NCBI RefSeq assembly: GCF_004791025.1
Contig: NZ_SRUO01000016.1
Span: forward strand, 62,001-126,000
Length of the DNA stretch: 64,000 nucleotides
From: Mesorhizobium sp. M4B.F.Ca.ET.203.01.1.1
Lineage (GTDB): Bacteria > Pseudomonadota > Alphaproteobacteria > Rhizobiales > Rhizobiaceae
Reading direction: 5' to 3'
The notes beneath the pieces were generated by a model. That model made no database searches, was not told where the DNA came from, and saw only the letters and a program-made list of their open reading frames with translations. The position numbers and the translations under genes were made by a program. Shown piece after piece: positions 1 to 7,200 of the stretch (positions within the stretch are counted from its first letter, which is position 1; each line of letters opens with the position of its first letter).

Positions 1-139
1 CGCATATTGCCTGCGCGAGCCCGAGCTTGGCGGCATGACGCTCGATCCACGGAACAAAGGATGCCGCCTCGACATCGCCGAGGATCGTCATGCGCTCCCG
101 CGAAGAACGTGGATTTTGCTCGCCCATCGAGACCTTCAT
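1..139 (-). CDS. possible acylphosphatase-like protein, N-terminal part (runs off the left edge)
   Basis: An open frame starts at an ATG (139-137) and runs without a stop through the window edge (46 codons visible). The visible protein begins MKVSMGEQNPRSSRERM and contains a stretch resembling the acylphosphatase signature (G-x-V-Q-G-V-x-F-R, then an A-x-x-L-G-L helix): here it reads G-D-V-E-A-A-S-F-V followed by a helix ending KLGL. The Gln and the catalytic Arg of true acylphosphatases are absent, so if the fold is right the enzyme is probably inactive or altered. Short length and the cut edge make this uncertain; it could also be a chance open frame. Confidence 0.38.
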   Translation of the reverse strand, partial: MKVSMGEQNPRSSRERMTILGDVEAASFVPWIERHAAKLGLAQAIC

Positions 140-455
140 GCTTCGTCCGCGACCGTCGCGGCGGGACAGGATACGACTGTTTCGACTGCTGCACAAAAGA
201 TACCGGAAGAAGGTGCCGAGAGAACGGGTTCGCAGAAGCGTTGCCAGGCAATTTGCGGCTGCAGGGGGCTTCCAGGCGGGAAAGCTAGTGCTCCTGCCGG
301 GCGCCCATCAAACGACCTGACGATCCTAGCCAACGGTACCACTGGCTTGTCGGTTAAACCCGCCCCGCATTGTGACAAGCTGTCGCGCGCCGTGTCGGAA
401 CCAATCCAATCGGCACTGGTTTCGATCTTGAAGGGACCGCAACGCGAGCGGAAAG
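140..455. other. intergenic, no gene recognised
   Basis: Several overlapping short open frames exist on both strands, but none has a convincing ribosome binding site or recognisable protein. I see no hairpin with a T-run and no repeat. Confidence 0.5.
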
Positions 456-680
456 ATGGTTGAAATTTACAGCTTGGAAATGGACAAGGCGAGGCAGCGT
501 GCCGGCCGAGCGGAACTGGCCTTGGAACGGGCGGAAGAACTGCTGGATGGTGACGGCAACGTCGCCGTCAATTTGGCCCTGTGCTGCAGGATCAGAGGCG
601 CGCAGCGGCGCGTGAGCGAGGCCAAGGCACGGCTGAGGAAGATTGAGTCCGCCAGAACGGAAAGACTTCGCACCGGTTGA
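456..680 (+). CDS. small hypothetical protein, 74 aa
   Basis: ATG at 456 is preceded by a purine-rich GAGCGGAAAG stretch that could serve as ribosome binding site. The product is rich in Ala, Arg, Glu and Leu, and its residues 8-35 and 45-70 look like two amphipathic helices (heptad-like Glu/Arg/Leu spacing). Two adjacent cysteines lie near residue 43. I do not recognise a family. It stands alone, without operon partners, so existence as a gene rests only on start context and helical composition. Confidence 0.35.
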   Translation: MVEIYSLEMDKARQRAGRAELALERAEELLDGDGNVAVNLALCCRIRGAQRRVSEAKARLRKIESARTERLRTG

Positions 681-1000
681 CCCTATCCTCCCTGGATTAG
701 CAAATGTAACTGCGTGCGCGGCGGCGGGCGTGGTAGAGTGGGATGTGCTGGAGTTCTCCTGGGAGGAGTCGTCCTTGAGTATCGCATCCAAGCTCGCCGC
801 AATGTCGGCGGGGCTGCTCGCCAGGCGTGTAGCCGCCGCTCAACCCACTGCTGCCGTCAAACCCATCCGGTCGTCGCTCGCCGACGTTCCCCTCCGGCGC
901 CAGCCTCTTCCGTTCAAGCCACGACCGCCGATCCGACCTTGCAGCAACATGTGACCTGAAGCCGTCACTCGCCGCACTGCTGCGCCTGATGGCATTGAGT
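681..1000. other. intergenic, no gene recognised
   Basis: The stretch lies between the end of the small hypothetical gene and the end of the GlxA-type regulator, so it should mostly be 3' flanking sequence. Short frames on both strands lack start signals. No clear terminator was found. Confidence 0.5.
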
Positions 1001-2011
1001 CTATCTATCGACAAGGCTCGTGCCGCCGGCAACTGCCGATCTCAATTTGCTCGGCGGCATTCCAAATGTCTCCCGGAAAACCCTGGAGAAATGCGACGCG
1101 TTCTCGAAGCCGACTTCGATGGCGATGTCGAGCATCGGCACGCTGGTCTCGAGGAGAAGCTGCTTTGCCCGCTCGAGGCGCACCTTCTTGTAGACGAGCG
1201 CCGGGGAGGTTTTCGTCTTCTCCATGAACAAGCGTTCCAGCTGCCTTCGCGACAATCCAACCGATGCCGCGATCTCGGATATCGAGATTGTATTCTCGAT
1301 ATGGTTTTCCATCGCAATCAGCGCCGCCTGAAGCCGCGGATCGTTGCATTCGATCGAGAGCGGCCGGCGCGGCTGGATGTGCAAGGCCGGGCGCGCCTTG
1401 TCGATCTGCAGGACCTCGAGCGCGTTTCTCTCGGCGCGTTCGCTGATGTGACGCCTCACGATCGATGCGGCCATGTCCGCCGCGCTGCTGCCGCCGGCGC
1501 ACGATCCCCTGGTCCGATCGAGGTTGAAGATGCGGTCCGACCTGACTTCGTGATCCGGGAAACGCTGGCGGAATGCCTGGTAGTGCAGCCAGCTGACGCA
1601 GGTCCGGTGGAACTTCATCAGGCCGGCGTCCGCAAGCACGAAGGTCCCCGTGCAGACGCCGATCAACGGCACTTTGCTGGCGGCTGCCTTCTTGAGATAG
1701 CGGACCGTCTCATCGTCGACCGGGAACTCGGTGTTCAACAGCCCGCCGACGACGACGATATAGTCGAACAGATTGGGGTCCACGAGATCCGATGTCGGCG
1801 CGACCTGCACGCCGCAGCTGGAGGTGATCAGGTGCCGAGTGCTGGCCAGAACCTGCCAATCGGCAAAGATGCGGCCCGACCGGTCCGCCTCGTCACTGGC
1901 CAGACGCAGCGTATCGACGAACAGGGCGAAGGCTGAAAGGGTGAACGAACGCGCGAGCACAAAGCCGATTTTCAGTCGGCTCACCTCGGCAATTCCGTTC
2001 GCGGATTTCAT
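1001..2011 (-). CDS. GlxA family transcriptional regulator (DJ-1/PfpI + AraC HTH)
   Basis: 336 aa, the usual length for GlxA-type regulators. Residues about 12-175 form a DJ-1/PfpI-like domain, with the elbow around GVCTGTFVLADAGLM. Residues about 225-325 are an AraC-type double helix-turn-helix, including ISEIAASVGLSRRQLERLF and the second-HTH pattern DIAIEVGFENASHFSRVFR. Start chosen at ATG 2011, with AAGGAAAC a proper distance upstream. Such proteins are cytoplasmic DNA-binding regulators, often of amine, arginine or carnitine catabolism; the ligand cannot be read from sequence. It stands alone; the downstream kinase operon is on the same strand but ends about 200 nt upstream of this gene's start. 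Confidence 0.88.
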   Translation of the reverse strand: MKSANGIAEVSRLKIGFVLARSFTLSAFALFVDTLRLASDEADRSGRIFADWQVLASTRHLITSSCGVQVAPTSDLVDPNLFDYIVVVGGLLNTEFPVDDETVRYLKKAAASKVPLIGVCTGTFVLADAGLMKFHRTCVSWLHYQAFRQRFPDHEVRSDRIFNLDRTRGSCAGGSSAADMAASIVRRHISERAERNALEVLQIDKARPALHIQPRRPLSIECNDPRLQAALIAMENHIENTISISEIAASVGLSRRQLERLFMEKTKTSPALVYKKVRLERAKQLLLETSVPMLDIAIEVGFENASHFSRVFRETFGMPPSKLRSAVAGGTSLVDR

Positions 2012-2210
2012 CGATCGTTTCCTTCGCTTCGGCCAGTTGCGGCTTCGAGCCTCGTCGCCAGCGTTGCTATCCTACCTGCAAAACTGTGGCCATGATGCTG
2101 GCGGAAAAGTCGCACTGATGCTCCATGAACGACATGACGACCTCAGGCTGAAGCGAGCGGACCCCAACCGGTGTGGTGCACGCACCATAGCTGTGGACGC
2201 TGGCTTGCTA

Positions 2211-4271
2211 TCAGCTGATCGCGTAGGCAGCGTTGACGCGCAGGATGTTCTCTATGAGGTCCTTTTCGCGAAAGGGCTTGTTGACCAATGGAACATCCGG
2301 AGGACGGTTTGCGATGGCGTCGGCGTCGGCGTATCCCGTTATCATCACCGCTGGCCAATTCGAGCGCAGGTTGCGCGCAAAGCGAATTACCTCGACGCCC
2401 GACACGAGAGGCATGGCGAAATCCGTGACAATGACGTCGAAGTCGTGGGGTGTCCGTTCGATAATCGCCAGTGCTTCGGCACCACCTGCAGCACAGGTGA
2501 CTGCGAAGCCGCGTTGCCGAAGGGACTCTGCTGTCAGTTGCCGCAGGCTGCTGCTGTCGTCGATCAAAAGCAGGGACGGAAGCGCCTTTTCAGCCTCGCC
2601 CATCACCGGCTCCGCGTCGAACTCGGCCGCATTATCTGCCGGCAACTCTGCCGAACGAGGCAACCAAAGCTCCATTGATGTCCCGCGGCCGACGGCGCTG
2701 ATAATGCGGAGTGCACCACCGGATTGCTTCATGAAGCCGTCGACGGTGCTGAGGCCCAAGCCGGTCCCCTTGCCGAGCGGTTTTGTGGTGAAAAAGGGTT
2801 CGACGACCCTTGCCAGAACATCCGGGGGGATGCCTGCGCCGGTGTCCTTGACGGTGAGGACGACGTAGTCTCCCGTTGTCAAATCTTCCGATGCTGCTGT
2901 GATCGTCCGGTTCTGTGCGTGCACTGTAATTGTTCCCCCGGAGGCCATGGCATCGCGCGCATTGAAAACCAGGTTCATCAAAGCCAGCTCCAGTTGGCCG
3001 ACGTCGACATGAGCGGGCCAAACAGAGTTGTCGACCATCCATTCAAACCGGATCAAGCCTCCCAGTACCGGTGCCACCAGCCCGTTCATCGTGTCCCCCA
3101 GCGCCGCAAGACGGACCGCGGCAGGCTTCAGGTTCTGTCGCCGAGAAAAGGCGAGCATGCGCGTGACAAGCTCAGCGCCTTGTTTGGCGGAGCGGCGGGT
3201 CAATTCAACGATCTGCTTCCCCTGATTGTCGAGCGTGGCATGCCGCTCGAGCAGACCTAGCCCGCTTAGAATCGCAGCGAGCAGGTTGTTGAAGTCGTGG
3301 GCCAGCCCTCCGGTGAGTTTTCCGATCGCGTCCAGGCGCTGAGTTTTGAGGAGCTGATTTTCGAGCTCACGGCGTTCTGTTATGTCGAGCAAGGTGCCAA
3401 GGATTTCGGGACGGCGCCCGTCGGCACCTTTCGACACGACGCCCTGGTCCAGAAAGATGCGATATTTGCCGTCGGCGCACTGCCAGCGGAACTCGCATGT
3501 GTAGGAGCCTGTTGCTTTTGCCGCCAGCAATGCTTCCCGCACTTTGGGCAAATCGTCCGGGTGCACCCGGCTCAGGCCAAAACGTGGATCGGATGTCAGT
3601 CGCTCGGGAGGAAATCCCGTCAGACGTTCGACACCTTTGGTGACAAAACGAGCTGCAAAAGGCGGCTCGGCGGCCCTCGCGTGAAAGCAGACGGGCAATG
3701 ATCCAAGAATGGCTTCCTGTCGCTCCTCCGCGGTGCGGAGCGATCGCTCGGCTTCAAGCTTCTGTTTTTCGGCCTGCAGGGCCTTCGCCAGCAGCGCCTG
3801 CTCGGCAATGGCATTTCGCTGGATTTCGAGCGTCTTCTCGTGAAGCTCGACAAATACGGCCACTTTGGATCGCAGCATGACCGGGTCGAATGGCTTGAAC
3901 ACATAGTCTACCGCGCCGGCGTCGTAACCGCGCAGCATATGAGCGTCTTCCTTGTTGATGGCCGTGAGGAAGATGAGAGGCGTTCGCTTGGACTGCTCGC
4001 GTTGGCGGATCAGCGCGGCTGTTTCATAACCGTCGAGACCCGGCATCAGAACGTCCAGCAGGATGACGGCGAAATCCTCCTTCAACAGGCAGCGCAGCGC
4101 CTCTTCACCGGATTGCACCGTGACGACCTCCGCCAGCGGAGAGAGGAGTTCGTCAATCGCCAACAGATTTCGTTCGTCATCGTCGACGGCGAGGATGCGT
4201 GCTTTGGCAGGGCTGTCGGTCGGCTGCACGATTTCCATTTTTTTCGAACGGATAGGCGACAGCTTTTGCAT
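2211..4271 (-). CDS. hybrid sensor histidine kinase / response regulator (REC-PAS-HisKA-HATPase-REC)
   Basis: 686 aa, no membrane segment, so probably cytoplasmic. Domain order: N-terminal receiver (about 24-140; acidic DDD at 30-32, phospho-acceptor Asp73 in LLDVLMP), a coiled-coil linker (about 145-190), a PAS/PAC unit ending in DITERRELE, a phosphoacceptor domain with the His in GGLAHDFNNLLAAI, an HATPase domain with DTGAGIPPD and GKGTGLGLS, and a C-terminal receiver (Asp in VIVTDFAMP, Lys in VNKPF). The gene begins only 10 nt after the stop of the giant HAMP kinase, so the two are almost certainly cotranscribed and may form one relay. The signal sensed is unknown. A second in-frame ATG at codon 12 is an alternative start. 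Confidence 0.9.
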   Translation of the reverse strand: MQKLSPIRSKKMEIVQPTDSPAKARILAVDDDERNLLAIDELLSPLAEVVTVQSGEEALRCLLKEDFAVILLDVLMPGLDGYETAALIRQREQSKRTPLIFLTAINKEDAHMLRGYDAGAVDYVFKPFDPVMLRSKVAVFVELHEKTLEIQRNAIAEQALLAKALQAEKQKLEAERSLRTAEERQEAILGSLPVCFHARAAEPPFAARFVTKGVERLTGFPPERLTSDPRFGLSRVHPDDLPKVREALLAAKATGSYTCEFRWQCADGKYRIFLDQGVVSKGADGRRPEILGTLLDITERRELENQLLKTQRLDAIGKLTGGLAHDFNNLLAAILSGLGLLERHATLDNQGKQIVELTRRSAKQGAELVTRMLAFSRRQNLKPAAVRLAALGDTMNGLVAPVLGGLIRFEWMVDNSVWPAHVDVGQLELALMNLVFNARDAMASGGTITVHAQNRTITAASEDLTTGDYVVLTVKDTGAGIPPDVLARVVEPFFTTKPLGKGTGLGLSTVDGFMKQSGGALRIISAVGRGTSMELWLPRSAELPADNAAEFDAEPVMGEAEKALPSLLLIDDSSSLRQLTAESLRQRGFAVTCAAGGAEALAIIERTPHDFDVIVTDFAMPLVSGVEVIRFARNLRSNWPAVMITGYADADAIANRPPDVPLVNKPFREKDLIENILRVNAAYAIS

Positions 4272-4281
4272 CGGGCACCTG

Positions 4282-7200
4282 TCAGTTCACGGACATGAGC
4301 AGATTTTGCGAGGTCTCGACCCTCGCTCTGGAACGACCGATCCAGACCCGGAGCAACGCCATGAGAAGGTCGAGATCGACGGGCTTTGCTATATAGTCGG
4401 ACGCGCCGGCTTCCAGGCACTTCTGCCGATCGCCTTTCATTGCCTTTGCCGTCACCGATATCAGTGGAATGTGAGCTATGGCGGGCGTATTGCGGATTCT
4501 CCTCATCGTCTCGTAGCCGTCCATCTCGGGCATCATGATATCGATCAAGGCTGCGTCGACGTCGGAGTTCTCCTCCAGCAACGCTATCCCGTCGCGGCCC
4601 CGCTCGGCGTGGAGAACTTCGATGTCGTAGGTCTCGAGAACGCTCGTCAGCGAGTAGATGTTTCGGATATCGTCATCGACGATCAGCACTTTTGCGCCAG
4701 CGATGTTTGACCTGTTCTCAGCTTGCCCGGGCCCTGCCCCATTGTCCTCGCGCAATCCTCCTGGGAGTGTTGCCGATATGTGGAGAGCCAACTGAGCAAA
4801 ATTCTCGGCCCGCGGGACATCGATCCAGGCCGGATTGAGCGCCAGCACCTGTTCGATGGCGTCGGAGTGAGGGGCAAAGAACAGAAGCGGCGGCAGCCCG
4901 TCTGAAAGCTGGTTGGTAAGCTCATCGAGCGCCTGGGCGTTGTCCTTGGCAGACCTTCCAAGACCGAGAACCACGGCATCGTACGCGGCCAGGTCAATGT
5001 CATCTGCAGTCGCCGCGCGACCGATTGCAGTGACCGAGGTGACCCCATCCCGGATGGTTTCGACCAGCGAAAGGCGACGCTCCGGATCGGCGTCTGCGAC
5101 AAGCACCCGGCGCTGGACACGAAGCTTTCTCGAATGAATATCCTGAAACACCTTCATCAGTTCGTCGGACGACACGGGCTTGGTGGAAATGCTCGATGCG
5201 CCCTTGGTGGCCAGGCCTTCGATGTCGTCCGCGCCAGAGATCACATGGATAGGAATGCCGGTGGTCTTCGGATCATGGCGCAGCAGGTCAAAGAGCACCC
5301 ATCCATCGATGTCCGCCAGCCCGAGATCCAGCGTGATCGCGTCCGGAACCAGCTTGCGGGCCAAGGCCAAGGTTCCGGACCCGGCAGTCGACAGGACACC
5401 TTTCAGCCCGGCCGATCGTGCCAGGCCCAGCAGCAGGCCGCCGAAGGTCGGATCATCCTCAACGATCAAAACCACCCTGTCTTCCGCCGAAATGGCGTCG
5501 CGGTCGTCCATCAATTCCGCAGACGGCAGACCGGTGGGCGCTGCGGTCGTGGCAATCGCTTCGGTGGCCGGAAGCAATTCCGGCTGCGTCGCGGCCGTAG
5601 TCCTTGGACCGTCGATCGGAATGACGAGCGTGAAGGTCGATCCTTTGCCCGGAGTGCTTTCAACCCTGAGTTCACCGCCAAGCAGACGGGCGATCTCACG
5701 GCTGATCGAGAGCCCCAGACCGGTTCCTCCGTACTTGCGGCTGGTCGTACCGTCCGCCTGCTGGAAAGCCTCGAAAATCAGTTTCTGCTTGTCTTCCGGA
5801 ATGCCGATGCCGGTGTCGGTCACCGCAATGGCCAGGGCCCTGGCGGACTGTCTGGCGCCGTTGCGGCGTGCAGTTTTCTCGAGCCGGAAATTCAGGCTGA
5901 CTTGACCTCCGGACGTGAACTTGAAGGCATTTGACAGCAGGTTGAGGACGATCTGCTGCAGGCGTTTTTCGTCGGTACGCACGGTCTCGGGAAGAGCCGG
6001 GTCGACCTTTATGGCAAAGCCAAGTCCCTTGTCGGCGGCGAGCTGGCGGAACGTGCGTTCCATATGCTGGCGCAGATGCGCGACCGGCATGTCATTGATG
6101 TCGATCGAGACCGTACCCGACTCGATCTTCGACAAATCGAGGATATCGTTGATGAGACTGAGAAGGTCCGTGCCGGCCGAATTTATGGTGCGCGCAAACT
6201 CCACCTGCTTGTCGTTGAGGTTGCCTTGCTGGTTGGTGGCGAGCAGGTTGGAAAGGATCAGCAGCGAATTGAGCGGCGTTCTGAGCTCATGGCTCATGTT
6301 GGCAAGGAACTCGGACTTGTACTTTGAAGTGAGCGCAAGCTGCTCAGCCTTCTCCTCAAGCGCCCGCCGTGCCATCTCGATCTCGAGATTCTTGTTTTCG
6401 ACCTGCTTCTTCTCGTTCTCCAGAAGCTGAGCCTTTTCCTGAAGCTCCTCGTTCGTGGCGTGCAGTTCCTCCTGCTTTTTAGTCAGTTCGGTCTGGCGGG
6501 CCTGCAATTCGGACGTCAGCAGCTGCGATTGCTTGAGCAGGCCCTCGGTCCGCATCGTCGCCGCTATGGTGTTGAGAACGATGCCGACGGACTCCATCAG
6601 CTGATTGAGAAACGATTGGTGCGTGTCGCGGAACTCGCCGAATGATGCGAGTTCGATGACGGCCTTGACCTCGTCTTCGAACAGAGCCGGCAGAATGATG
6701 ACGTTGGCCGGCGAGGAGCTGCCCAGTCCGGAGGTGACCCGCAGAAAGTCCGGCGGCACATTGTCGAGCATGATCGCACGCTTGTCTGCGGCACTTTGGC
6801 CGACGAGCCCTTCCCGAAGATCGAGCCGTTGCTTGATGGCTGCCTTGCTCTCGGCGCCGTACGACGCCGCCAGCTCCAGATAGGACTCATCTTCGTCGCG
6901 GTTGGTCACATAGAACACGCCGTATTGAGCGTTCACCAGCGGGGCGAGTTCGGACATGATCAATCGCGAAACCGTGGCGAGGTCGCGCTCGCCCTGGAGC
7001 ATCCGGGAGAAGCGAGCCAGATTGGTCTTCAGCCAGTCCTGCTCTGCGTTCTTCAGCGTCTGATCCTTGAGGTTGCGGATCATCTCATTGATGTTGTCCT
7101 TGAGCGCCGCGACTTCGCCCGAGGCCTCGACACTGATCGAGCGGGTCAGATCGCCCTTTGTCACGGCGGTCGAGACTTCTGCGATGGCGCGCACCTGGGT

